From positions 140,883-185,001 of the forward strand of contig MNCI01000281.1 of NCBI GenBank assembly GCA_015680685.1: 44,119 bases of DNA. The letters run 5' to 3'. The notes under the pieces were generated by a model. That model worked only from the letters and a program-made list of their open reading frames with translations, was not told where the DNA came from and ran no database searches. Every line of letters begins with the position of its first letter. Position 1 is the stretch's first letter. Shown one piece after another: positions 11,950 through 23,671 of the stretch. A program made the position numbers and the translations under genes. The stretch is from Gnetum montanum (lineage: Eukaryota > Streptophyta > Gnetopsida > Gnetales > Gnetaceae).

Positions 11950-12440
11950 CCCTATAGATGGTACACAATGCCAGGTGGGTTCTAAAACAATTTGTGAACT
12001 CTATGTGCCACCATTAGAGTATTGTCAGCATTATACTGACTATACTTTGACATAGTCCAGATCTTTGTGAGGTAGCATGGACTAATCATGTTTGTTGCTT
12101 TCCCTACTGTCTTAGGCAGTGGATCATTAGTGATGAACCTCGTGATTAGACCAAATGCCCAAGGCATCAACGTGTCCACTATGACCCTGGCCACATCCAC
12201 AGATAAGTGTGACTGCAATATCACATTTAACTTCTAAAGGATGCAAGTAAGGAAGTTCCTTGTCCCTAGTTGAAACCACAGTAAGACCTTGTCTAAGGTC
12301 ATGTTAGGAAAAGGGGTATTGGCCTTAGGGTGGTTGATGAAGCATAAAATGCCCACTAACTCAACAATGATGAGTATGGGCTTTAAGAAGACCTTACATG
12401 GAAAAGCAAAAATATCATGATTGATTGAAATTTCTTAACA

Positions 12441-14690
12441 AGTTTGTAAAAACATCCTAGTCGAGGGTGAAATTAGCCCTTGTAAAAAGCTATATGGTGT
12501 TTATTCAAATTTGCTCAAGAAATTCCAAGCAACATTATTGCAACATTTCATAGCCTTATACATGATAGCCAAGGTGTTATGACCTAGATAACACATCAAC
12601 CAACACTTAACCAAATTTAGAATCTAGGAAATAACCAATAGCATGGATATTACAAAAAATAGTAAAAATTTCTTATAACCTTCAAAACCAAATTTAGAGC
12701 ATTACAAATGTTTTTAGACATTTCCAAGGGCATGGAAATTGACAAGAAAAATCTCTAAGTATTTCAATAACATCCATCTCCAAAGGGGTAAGGTGTTACA
12801 ACTAGAATTTAGCCTTATTAACATAGCCTAGATCAAAAGTTCATCCTAGCTGTAATTTTAGTGATTCTACCATGGAAGGAATCCTAAAATCATAAGCTTT
12901 TCACCCATGGACATTACGGCTAGAAGCACATAACCATTTCTACATCAAACATAGCCAAAGCTAGTAAAACTATAGCCATCAACATTAACCCCATTTCATA
13001 TAGGGTTGGGACAAAATTCACCAAAAAATTGTTTGAGCTCCAAACGGAGTGATTTCACCACTATTTGAAAAATTGAATTAAGCCCTACACATCTATACTT
13101 AAAAGAAATCCAAAACCCCCCTTGTTTATTCAAAAATAAAATAGAATAAAATAAAATTCATTAGTTTGGATAAAAATCTAAAAACGGTACAAACCCCTTT
13201 TTACATGAGTTTAGTAAAAAATTTATTAAAAATTGATTTCAAATCCAAATAGAGTGATTCCATATTTGTTGGAAAGTTGAAGCCAAGACACACCCATCCA
13301 TAACCAAAAATTACCTAAAACTCCTACCATTTGCTTAGAAAAAATTCATGAATTTACATTAAAATTTGAAAAATGGGACAAAAAACTCAATTGCACAACC
13401 TCACAAAAACAACCATAACTTCATCATTTTAAATTCAAATCAAACAAAATCATAGCGAGTGGAAAGATTAAACATAGATCTACAAACTTATAACTTTAAA
13501 TTATTTAAATATGCAGCTATTTTCTTCGTAAAAAGTACATAAAGTTACTTGCTTTTTTCATCACAAAAGTAGAAAAAATCATAATATTCATGATACCTAA
13601 CTTAATGCAGCCATGAAAAGCAACCAAAAAAACTAAAGAAACTCATACCCATTTGAAAAAACATCAAAATAGGGGGGGCGGGGGATTTTGTTAAAATTAA
13701 GTTTTGACAAACATAAAGGCCCATATCTAAGAAAAATGATCCTATCCCCAAAATTTATGAAAAAGGCATGAAAACAGTAAGCTTAATTTCAAAAACCAAA
13801 TCTACCAAGTCTAAAATAATGAAACAACCCTAGATCTATGTAGAACTAGACAAAAAATAAGGTAGGATTTCATTAGAATTTCGTTCTACCCCCTCTATAG
13901 ATTTGAAGTAAACAACGGCATCCATGGCTAGAAAAATAAGAAAAATAGCCGAAAAACTAGAAAAAAATAGTGAGAGTGACCTACCTTGGGGTGGCCATAG
14001 AGGATGCCTAGATGGAGATGGGTATGGGAAATCTAGATAAGTTTCTAGCATTCGCATCCATCTTTAGTATTCATGGATTCTTATTGTTTCCTCCATGTTG
14101 CTTGGGTGTCATAGTTACAACAACGTTGGAAATCTCTAGAATTTGGGAAGAATTTCTACGTTGGTTGCAAGGAAGATATGGTGCCTCCATGTTGAAGATT
14201 GATAGTACTTGCTATAAAAAAATCTCTTCTAGAGCTCTCCACCAATGCACTATTTGTGCAGAGTGAAATTGTAATTTGAACTTGGCAAAAATTTAACTTA
14301 AAAACCCAATCTAAACCTAAATGGCCACCTTTCAACCCTTGTTGCTAATTCAGTTCACCATAACTCCAAGTGCATCAAAGCGAGGGCGTGGGGAGTGGTG
14401 GAGGAAGTCTTGTCCACGCGGGGGATTGATGGAAGATAACTTCAAACTTAAAAATTTCAAATTTTGGGTAGTGGGCCCCACCATACGTCTTCACTCTTAG
14501 CCTTGAAACTACATCAATGCTGGTTTTTAACCCCTTGGATACTTAGAATAATATTTAGGCCTTAACTCCCATGATGCATGCCTCCCACCTTCTAGAACCC
14601 TTAAAACCTTACTTTCTTGACATTTTTAGCAACTATAACTTACCTTTTTCAACCTTGAGCTCCAAAAGGGGGTTAAACCTTATCAAAACT
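12441..14690. other. A-rich non-coding stretch with weak ~200 bp repeats and a possible minus-strand first exon
   Basis: No intact gene is visible. Between about 13030 and 13500 three diverged modules recur every ~200 bp, each with a gagtga-type core followed by a Ttgaa/ggaaag(t/a)t motif (13038, 13244, ~13440). On the minus strand, 14057-13836 is open for 73 codons. Within it ATGGCCACCCCAAG|GTAGGT could be an exon end feeding the pseudogene downstream, but this is unproven. A G-rich string (gggggggcggggg) sits at about 13672-13684. Confidence 0.4.
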
Positions 14691-14699
14691 AGACATCTT

Positions 14700-17425
14700 C
14701 AGTTTCCACATTGGGGAAACACTACCTAGTGTGGAGGAAAGGGGGTAACATCCATTCTTACCCCCCAATGCCCATTTAGCCCAAGTTTAATCCTTGGAGT
14801 AAGCCCATAGGACCTAGAACCCCTCCAATCACCCCTGACAACCCTAGAATCTCACAAAATCTAGTTGAAAGTGCTTGAAACCTATAGAATTAATGGTTGC
14901 ATGCTAGGGTAGGCCTCATCCATCCTAAACATCCCAACCCTAGCATGGATGGATGGAGGGATAACCAAAATGACCTAAATTGACTACTTGGTAGCCATTT
15001 TTCAAGCTTAACACTCCCTCATAGCCTATGGTAGCCTAGTTTGACCTTTAGACAAGTCGATTTTTCACCCATAGCTTGTTCCACATTAGTGAACCATCCA
15101 TCCACGCTACCTAGTGTGAAGCTAGTTTGGAAATCTAGGGGGTATGTAAGAAAACCTAAGTTATGACCTAAAATAGCTAAATAACCTACTATGTTGATTT
15201 CTAGACCTTGCTGAAACCCTCTAGAGCTTTTGAATGCTCCAAAAGTAGTAAAACATGTTACAAAACTACTATCCTGCTCTCATCCATGTTAGGGCCATCA
15301 TGCACAATGTGGAAGAATGGTGGGGGGTTGGGGGGTGAGATGATTGCATGAGGCACCTAAGAGCCTCCAAACTAGTGAATCTTTTGACACCAAGCATCAA
15401 CTGTCGATACTGAAAACCTTGGAGGCTAACATGCATGGTCGATTAGCTATCAAACTAGCCTAAATCTAGTATTCTTGGTTCATTCACACTAGGGAAGACC
15501 TCTTCCACACTATCTAGTTTGGAAACAAGGTGGATGTAGCTAGGAAGATTAGTGGGAGGTTCCAAATGCATGAAAACAACATCTAATTTCCGTGAACTAA
15601 CATCAGAACCTTAACAGCCCTTCTAGAAATCACTAGAATGCCAAAAATCAATAAAAATCAATTTCCTAAGATTCTTCCACACTAGGAAGGAGCTCATCCA
15701 TGTTGAAAATCTTAGCCCTAGTGTGGATGGAGGGGGTGGGAGAAGCCAAAACTATTGAAGTTTGCATAGAAATTGACTTCCAGAGGCAACCCAACTATTT
15801 TGGAAACCTCTAGACTTCTAGAAGTGACTTACAATAGTCCAAAATTTCCCCTCTTGATTCTTCATGTTGAGAAGGATCCTATCCATGCTAGACATCCTAA
15901 TTCTAGTGTGGATGGAGAGAGGGAAGCATAAAAACCCTCCTACAACCATCAAAATGACTAGATTCTTATCCTAGGCATCAACAATCAACATTGAAAACCC
16001 TATGGACATGCACACATAGCCAAAATTGCCAGAAAATAGTTAAAAAGCTAGCCCCCTTAATCTTCCATGTTGAGCATAGGGACTACAGTGTGGAAGAAAA
16101 TGGGGGACATCAAAAACCATTTAACAACCATTGAAATGACAAAATTCTAACCCTAGTTATCAACAATTAAAACTAGCAACCCTGGAGACCTACATGCATG
16201 GCCAGAAGCAACAAAAAATTAGTAAAAAGTAGAGTTCCTTGGTTCTTCCATGCTAGGAGCCACCTCTCCCATGCTGGCTAGCATGGAAGCAAGGGAACTT
16301 GGTGGGGACTCAAAAATGACCATTATACACCTCAAATTGATAGTAGATGACCTTGGGTACACCATAGGACCATGTTTGCACCTTCCAAAGCCCTCAAGAC
16401 TTGCAAAACTAATCTCAAATGGTAAAAAATATACCCCTTAATCTTCCTAACTAGATCCACATTAGGCACTCCATCCTCAACGTGGAAAAAAGGGGGAAGC
16501 CCAAGAACCACTTAGGAAAACCTAAAACTACCAAAATTTGACCTAATACCCTAGCCCTTGATCCCACTAACTTTGGGAGCTAACATGCATAGTTGATTGT
16601 GATCCAAATTGGACTAAATTTAGGATTCTTGTTTCGTCCATGCTAGAGAAGATTCCTTCTATGTTGGATAGTGTGAAAATAGGGGGGTGAGGTTGATTTT
16701 CCACTTTTGGTGACAAGATGATACTCCTAGAGACCAAAAATCTACACTAGAGAAGCCTAGGACATCATAGCCTTAAAATTATGCTTGTTTGATTTCATTT
16801 TGACCTTCAAAACTCATTCCCCCAATCTTCCATGTTAGAGAAACTCCCTTAGGATGGGGGATCAAACCTTAGATGCCCTTAACTAACCTATAAACATGAC
16901 CAAAATTAGCTAGAAACCTGGAAAATCATGACCTACAACCCTAGGAGTGTATAAACTTGGTCGATGTACTTCCAAACCATCCCAAAACCATGGAACAAGT
17001 GTTTCCACATTCTTCCACACTAGGGATGCTAGGGGAAAAGCAATTTCAACTTATTTTTAGACTTGAAATTGAATCAAATGGCCTCAAAACAAAGCTAGGA
17101 GATGCACAACTCCCAGATCTACGTTCTAGCTACTAGTCGAACCTTTTTTAACCCTTCTTTGACTTGGATTTTGATTCTCCATGCTGAGCCCTCGTCCTTC
17201 CACATTGGCTAGCATGGAAACAAGGGTGGTGGGGGGAAGTTTCAAAACCTAGTTTTTGGCCTTTACGAACCTTTGGAGTGCCCAATTTTAACAGATTTGG
17301 CCCTGTGCTCCCTTGGGAAGGCCCCAAAACCTTGATTTTGGACCTATGGATGTTCCAAAACATACTTTGCTAGGTTTCCACTCTAAGGGTAACTCCTTCC
17401 ATGTTGGCCAACATGGAAATAGGGG
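14700..17425 (+). repeat. Degenerate tandem satellite, about 15 units of ~190 bp with a hairpin core
   Basis: A core resembling cttccatgctag...ctagtgtggatgg/agggg recurs near 14706, 14919, 15080, 15281, 15484, 15673, 15863, 16065, 16247, 16456, 16636, 16828, 17013, 17178 and 17397. Spacings run 160-217 bp, mean about 190. Each core can pair with itself, for example ccatgctggctagcatgg at 16266-16283, and is followed by a G-run. Flanking text also repeats: catgcatgg plus a Ttcttggttc-type lead-in occurs at 15430, 16195 and 16590. Units are strongly diverged, so the array is old. It lies upstream of Tat-type pol; tandem repeats in untranslated regions are known for that lineage. Confidence 0.75.
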
Positions 17426-17499
17426 GCCCTAATGTGGAAGCCTCAAAAATCTTGATTTTTAGGTTCAAATAGCCTAGAAACAGCCTTGATTAAAGGCCA

Positions 17500-17990
17500 A
17501 ACTTACCTGACAGTATTTTAGCCTAAAACCATGGCCCACTAACACCTAATACTAGCAAAACCGAATTCTTTTTAATCTATATTAGCCAAATTCATCATAT
17601 GTAGCTTGTTTTGCTTGATTTGACCTTATTAGATGATTTTTAAACTTGTTTTTGGCCTTGTATTGCATTATTGACCTTCTTGGCCTAGTATGATCTTTAC
17701 ATAGCCTTATATTTTCTTTATTTTCCTCTTTTTAGTCTTTTATTGGTATTAAATAGTGGGCTTTGACCTTCTTTGACCACCATTTGGCACCATGTGACCA
17801 TGGCCCGCTATGGTCTTAAATTGGCATCATGGCCTATTAAGGCCTAAAATTGACAAAACTATGATTCTTTTTGATCAATTTCAGCCTTATTTCTCATACT
17901 TCCCTTTGTTTGGCCTTTATTTGGCCCTTATTGCACTTGTTTGCTTTTACCGTATTTATAGCCTTGGATGACCTTGTTTGCATTAGAATA
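17500..17990 (+). repeat. Repeated non-coding modules upstream of Tat pol, including a 29 bp minisatellite
   Basis: Two longer modules start alike (17535 ccatggcccactaa; 17798 ccatggcccgctat) and share a gattctttttgatc/aattctttttaatc segment. Within the second, units tatggtcttaaattggcatc and taaggcctaaaattgac follow each other at 29 bp. The same 29 bp unit recurs four times after pol (25086-25205). No protein-coding content is visible. Confidence 0.6.
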
Positions 17991-18079
17991 GCATGTATTT
18001 GCATAATTTTATACCAATTTAGCATTGATTATTTACTTTTACCTAGGTGCCACTTAATAGTTGGTTGATATGCAGGATT

Positions 18080-21011
18080 AAAGTATGAGTACCTAAGAGT
18101 AGATTAGTCTATCTTTGTGCCTACATGGACCCCATGGTGATGTAAAATGGTATATCAAGCCCAATTGCCTAGATCTTGGGCTTGAGAGTCTTGTTGACCA
18201 CATAGCCTCAATAGAGAAACCTCTAGAATGGTCTAAAATCCTAGTCAAATCCCTTGACTTAGAGGTGAGTGACATAATTGAAGACTCTTTGGTTGAGGTT
18301 CTTGTCACAACATATAGTGGTGAGAAGAAAATCCTTAAACTAAGTTTATCACTAGAACCTCAACAATCTCAAGACATCACCAAGGTCCTATAAGGCAACA
18401 TTAAGGCATTTACTTGATCATATGAGGATATGCTAGGCCTAGACTTGCACCTAGTGCAACATAACATCATACTTGATCCTAGCATTAGACCAATTAAGTA
18501 GAAAGTGCATAAAATTAGACCTGATTTGGCCTTGGTAGTTTGTGATAAGATCTCAAAGCTATACCAAGATGGTATCATTAGGGCTATTGACTATGTAGAA
18601 TGGGTATCCAACATAGTGGTAGTCCCTAAGAAAAATGGGAGTATCCACATTTGCATTGATTTCTAAGACCTAAATAAGGCAACCATCAATGATAACTTTT
18701 CTCTACCTGGTATTGATCAACTTATCGATACTAGGGCTAGACATGGCTTGTTGTCCTTTATGGATGAATTCTTGAGATACAACCAGCTTAGGATCAACCT
18801 AGAGAATTAACTTAGCACGATAATTATGATCCCTTGGGGTACTTTTTCTTATACTATGGTGACATTTTCCCTTAAGAATGTGAGAGCAACTTATCAGCCA
18901 ACCATGATCTATATCTTTAGCAATTACATGCTAGGTTTACTCAACCATTACATAGATGATATTGCCATTATGTCCAAAATGGTTAATGATCATGCTAATG
19001 ACCTATATCTTGATTTTAAATGATGCCTCAAGTACAAGCATAGGATCAATCCCAAGAAATGTGTCTTTGGTATCAAGACTGGTAAGATGCTTGGCTTTGT
19101 AATTTTTGAAGCAAGGATTCATGTCAATCCTAATATGGTTGAGACCATATCCAAATTAGCAACACTTACCAACCTTAAGAAGCTTTGAGGTTTACAAGGA
19201 AGATTGTGGTTTATTCATAGGTTTATTGCTAGGCTTATGGATAAGTTATAGTCCATGCAATACTTGCTTAAGAAAGGGGTCCATTATAAGTAGATGGCTT
19301 AATGTTAAGAGGCCTTTGAAAACCTTAAGTAAGAGTTGGTGCAACTGCCAATGGTCTATCTTCCACAAGAGGGTAAACCATTTTACATCTACCTTTCCAT
19401 CTCTGACACATCCATTGCCTCTCTACTCTGTCAGAAACATGATGATGAAGTAGAGATGCAAGTATACTACCTTAGTCATGCATTAGTTACCCATGAGACT
19501 TGATACACTGAAGTGAAGAAGTATTGTCTAGCACTGGTCTTCTCATTGAAGAAGTGGAGACATTACCTTTTCAAAAGCCAAGTTAACATCATTTACAAAG
19601 ATAACGTGCTCATAGCAATAATGATCAACATCTATGAAAGTAGTTGTATAACCCAATGGAAAGCCATAACTACAGAGTTTGACCTTCATTATATCTCTTA
19701 ATCCTCAACAAAATGTTAGGCTATAGCTGTACAACTCACAATATCACCTGTTGATGACCAAAAAACCATAGATCTTGAGTTCCCTCATGAGCAAATTAAT
19801 GCAATTAGCCAAGTACTTGAGGGTTATGAGGTGGCTATGTACTTTGATGGAGCTTCAACTACCCATGGAGCCAATGTTGCTACCATCATAACATCTCCAT
19901 CTAGTGAAATCTGACCTTTTGCCTATCATTTTGAGTTTTCATGCATAAAAAACATAGTAGAGTATGAGGGTTTGATCAAAGGGATGATGGTAGCTTGTGA
20001 CCTAGGAATTAGATGATGAATGATCAAAGGCAATTCACAACTTGTGGTTAACCAAGTAATTGAGATCTATGCATGTAAAGCCAAACACTTAAAACCTTAC
20101 TATAACCTAAGTAATTGTTACAACTATTCATAAATGTTGATATCTAGCACATACCCTAAAATGAGAATGCCATAAATGATGCAATTGCAACATTATCCCT
20201 CAATGTGATGCCAAATGTGTTTAGTAAGTTGCCCAACTTAATAGTCGACTATGCTATATCCATCATGTAGAATGTTGAGGATACCTTTGTGGCCATTGTT
20301 CATACTACTTTTGCTAGGGAGTGGTACGATGATATCAAGTTTTATTGTATGCATGATGAATTATCAAAAGGCCTGACTACTACTCAAAAGGATGTTGTAC
20401 ATAAGTGATCAAAGCAGTATGTCATCGTAGGTAATAACACATTATGTTGACGATCATATGATGACATATCACTAAAGTGCTTAGGTAAAACTAAAGCTAG
20501 AATAGTCCTAGAGAAGGTTCATGAGGGTGTTTGTGTGGGACATATAGGGCCTAGAGCTATAGTTGCTAAAATTAGATGGTTAGGCTATTATTGGCCCTCT
20601 ATGGGAAACAACCACCTATAAAAGGTTAAGCCTTGTAACATGTGCCAACAACATAACAACCTAATAAATGTGCTATCAACTAAGTTGCACATAACTCAGA
20701 TCACTTGGCCATTTCAACGATGGGTGTTGGATATCATTACACTTATAACACCTAAGTCTTCAACAGAACATAGCTTCATCATCACTGCAACTAAATACTT
20801 TACCAAGTGGGTGGAGGCTATTTTCCTAAGGAAGACTACATTTGAACAAGTTTGTAAATTCATCTTAGAAAACATTGTAGCTTGTTTTGGCATACCCATG
20901 ATCATAATTATAGATATTGGACCATAATTTAGTAGCCAAGAAATGAAATATTTCTATCACGACCTAGGCATCAAGCATTCTTTCTCATTGACTTATTATC
21001 CTCAAGACAAT
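18080..21011 (+). pseudogene. Tat-lineage Ty3/gypsy pol (element E), left part: RT, RNase H, extra RNase H, integrase N-half
   Basis: The decayed polyprotein reads in order. The RT (about 18460-19010) has VSNIVVVPKKNGSIHICIDF and the catalytic Y-I-D-D at 18949-18960, both aspartates kept. RNase H follows (19375-19680: FYIYLSISDTSIASLLCQ, KKYCLALVFSLKKWRHYL). A second, archaeal-type RNase H lies at about 19825-20110 (AMYFDGAS, IVEYEGLIKGMMVA, GNSQLVVNQV). The integrase has the HHCC zinc motif (HEGVCVGH near 20520 to CNMCQQ near 20638), a core with WVLDIITLITP and IIIIDIGP, and stops at YYPQDN where D is inserted. The extra RNase H is diagnostic of the Tat/Ogre lineage. Gag and protease are not recognisable upstream, so the 5' part is lost or too diverged. 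Many stops (for example at 18390, 18665, 19020) show it is dead. Confidence 0.88.
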
Positions 21012-21898
21012 TGACGAGTCACATTATTGGGCCATATTAATGGGATGCTGTCAATGGGATCTTGTTGACGTGATCTCATTGATGTAGGGTTTGATCCATT
21101 GACGTGTACTTGTCGATGGGGCACCCTGTCTCCACGTATAAATGTGCACCTACCTGCTACATTTATGGTAATCTCTTCATAGTTGTAGTGAAGCACTTGT
21201 AGTTTTTTCTCTTAGAAGTTAGAATATTTTATGAGTGCTTACAGTAGGAGTTAAAGAGTGTACATATCTTTATTAGAGCATTGTTGTACCTAAGCACTTC
21301 AGTGTGGATGGCAATAAAGATGAGATTTTCTGATAAACCTTGTAGCAGTTGTACTAGATTAATTATTTACTTAATTATTTAGTATTCATGCTATTTACCT
21401 TAATGTTTTTAAGTAATTAATTAATTAATATAGATTAAATAAAAACACATAAGTATCACCACTTCGAGCATATGCTTAACACTTGGTAATCCCAATAACG
21501 TGTAACATTTGATCACCTGCGTAACATTTGGTGACCCAATAGTGTTATAACATGTTTAGGATGTGTATGATAAGTGGGAATGGAAGCTTATGTTAGGATT
21601 AGTTAGATATTAGCTAGTAATTAGATTATTTAAATATTAAATTACTTTGTTATTTATTATTATTCTTAGATGACTTAATTCATAAAAAAGAAAATGATAA
21701 AAATCATATGCCTCAGTTACACTTAACCATACACTTGCATTTCACAAGTGGAATTGGGAAGACAATGATTGCAACGGTTAGTTTCAACTCTTAGAACTAG
21801 TGTACTTAGAAATCTAAAGTCTTTAAAATTCAATTGGATTGCTGAGTGAATGCTAGTGATTCGTATGATTGGGCATAAGGTATACTCGTTGCTCATCA
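21012..21898 (+). repeat. 5' LTR of gag-only gypsy element D
   Basis: This 887 bp LTR begins TGACGAGTCACATT and ends GCTCATCA, followed one base later by a primer binding site. It aligns with 23672-24532 throughout. Features include a TATA-like cgtataaatg near 21137, gcaataaagatgagat near 21310, ccacttcgagcatatg near 21460 and the shared end segment. Compared with the 3' copy, the cgatacagcc segment of the U3 inverted repeat is missing. Confidence 0.87.
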
Positions 21899-21899
21899 C

Positions 21900-21917
21900 T
21901 GGTGCCATTGCCGAGGA
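21900..21917 (+). promoter_or_regulatory. Primer binding site of element D, complementary to tRNA-Asp
   Basis: TGGTGCCATTGCCGAGGA begins one base after the LTR. The plant tRNA-Asp 3' end predicts TGGCGCCGTTGCCGGGGA, so 15 of 18 bases agree. All three differences are C-to-T or G-to-A transitions. This is the site where minus-strand DNA synthesis would have started. Confidence 0.75.
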
Positions 21918-22049
21918 TTTTAGTTAGCTATGTGTGTTATCTAGGACTTAGTGAAAAATTATTCAACATCATTGGATCGAACCTTAAAGTTGTAATCATT
22001 CTAATACTAATAATTATTAAAAGCACACTAATTTTTCTTATAATCTAAA

Positions 22050-23440
22050 ATGTATTCTTCTAATAGGGATGATTCTCCACCTAAGTTTGAGCACACATCC
22101 AATCAAAGGAATGAATTATCAAATTAGGCAATGCCCCAACAATGCCAAGTGGTATGTACTCATATCAATGAGTATATGCTCAACTTCACCTTCATCCTAC
22201 ATTAGGATGATTAGATATGGTGGAGGAATATCGAGGACAACATTGTATTGTCGGCTGATCAATCAACTCTTGTGATGCTTCAACAAACTCTTATGAGGTT
22301 AGGCATCTAGGGGCTCTATGCTAAGTACATTGTGTAGGATCATGGCTTTAGGCATTACCATCCCACTAAAGCACAATGAAAAATAGATTGGAAATAGGAG
22401 AAGAACTATGTAGCTTTGAAGGAAAAACAATTCAAGAACCCCTTGTTCCTACTTGGCCAATAGGATAGTGAGGATTCATTCTTTGGGGATTCTCAATTCA
22501 CTAACTCTTCTCTCCCTGGTTTTAATGAAGGGGGATTGATCTAGAATTTACAGTCCATTATAGACAATCCTAGTTCAGGCAAGAATAGGTCCCATGATCA
22601 TAGGGGATCCAAATATGGGACTCATGGAAGGAATGAGGATAGGCATCATGATGATGATCATGGTCATGACCATCGAAGAAGGGGTGGCAGGTACCATGTT
22701 GGTGCTAGTTCTCCTTCCTCTTCTCCTTTGTCATTCTCTTATTCCTCCTCTAGCTCTGATCGAAGCTGTAGAGGACATGACTATGATGGAGATGATCAAA
22801 GGGACAAAGATGATTACAAGGTCCACTAGACTAGTCAAGATCAAGGGTGTGGGCATTCAAGAGGGGCTGCCATCATGAAAGAAGGGACAATAGAGGGCAT
22901 CATAGACATCATGACCATCATAAAGGCCATGAATATGATGAGCCTTTTCTTGTAACTTAGAGCATATTGAATATCGTAGAGGCATTGAGGATTCCAACTA
23001 GGCAGGTGAAAGATAGTAGAATAAACTGGTTGGATATGAATAATATCCTCAAGTTTGAGGGGGATACAACTTAGATCCATAAAACCATCTTCAAGCCTTT
23101 CATGATGCTTGTGCCTTATAGAACATGGAGAATGAATGATAGAAATTAAAGCTATTCCCATAGGCACTCATTAAAGAAGTTGAAAGTTGGTATTGGTTCT
23201 TGGAGCCGGAATCAATCCATAGATGAAGTACGATGTTTAAACTCTTCAATGACAAGTATTAGATGTAACCCTAAGTCTTCAACCTAAGGAAGTAGATCCA
23301 AGGTTGGAAGCAAGGAACACATGAACCTTTGGATGTAGTCATGGGTAGGTACTATTCCCTTTTGCACCAATGTCCTAGCAATCATGTGCGCCCAAAGTAG
23401 GAGAAGGTCCTTTGGAGCCTCCACTACCTAGGACTATTTG
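22050..23440 (+). pseudogene. Degenerate gag of element D
   Basis: The frame opens at ATG 22050 (MYSSNRDDSPPKFEH) and remains similar to gag of element A at 32764 through repeated short blocks. These include FTFILH near 22180, a His/Arg/Asp-rich segment and Ser-rich run (RRRGGRYHVGASSPSSSPLS at about 22675-22735), and a capsid-like stretch with multiple frameshifts (22970-23330). Gag would form the particle. Stops occur early (TAG near 22125). No protease, RT, RNase H or integrase follows: after about 23440 the sequence goes straight to the 3' untranslated part and primer tract. D is therefore a pol-less, non-autonomous element related to A. Confidence 0.7.
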
Positions 23441-23449
23441 AAATTCTTC

Positions 23450-23671
23450 ATCATCTTCACATTATTAGAGGAGTTATGTTCATTAATTTTTATCTTGGTC
23501 TTCAATTTTGTTGTCATGAACACCAAATTTTGTAATGATTATAAAATTTTACACTTGGGAACTCAATTTTTGTTGTGTTTGTTTTGTGTGTCTATAGTTA
23601 GTCAATAATCCCATACCTTCCCAAATTTTTTAAAGAAATCAAGGACAAGTTTTCATTTAGTTATGGGGATA
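23450..23671 (+). mobile_element. 3' untranslated end and polypurine tract of element D
   Basis: The segment with ttgttgtcatgaacaccaa, gtcaataatcccataccttc and aaggacaagttttcatttag matches the equivalent region of family X (about 500-647) and of A (40730-40870). It ends with the primer ttatggggata directly before the LTR at 23672. Confidence 0.75.

Larger units (their letters stand above)
10130..12440 (-). pseudogene. Unidentified intron-containing gene relic, at least four exons
   Basis: Read on the minus strand, long open stretches are joined by small introns with consensus signals. Exon 12440-11950 contains VELVGILCFINHPKANTPF and AFGLITRFITNDPLPK. Intron 11949-11858 (GTAAGC...TTGTAG) leads to exon 11857-11592, with KFYEFVKPWQW and a Lys-rich end. 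Intron 11591-11520 (acceptor less certain) leads to exon 11519-10474, with GCYEDTLILKFGEVILA and RYIQANIEHVGLLDLFM. Intron 10473-10375 (GTATGC...GTGTAG) leads to a last exon, 10374-10130, that joins in frame and ends at TAA. The predicted tail is Lys-rich (KKLKFKHKRSHQ), then acidic (NIDLDNLDALFDEAV). Several in-frame stops and at least two frameshifts make it a pseudogene. I recognise no domain. It could be an antisense ORF of a Tat-lineage retrotransposon, a gene carried by another mobile element, or a dead host gene. Confidence 0.6.

Noticed and set aside
13672-13684. G-rich string as a quadruplex or polypurine tract
   Set aside because: Only two G-runs are present and no LTR start follows.
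22594-22878. 94-codon Met-rich frame in element D
   Set aside because: Frame-shifted reading of the His/Ser-rich gag segment that is homologous in element A (33321-33518).
22841-23167. 108-codon minus-strand open frame in element D
   Set aside because: It is an antisense shadow of the decayed gag.
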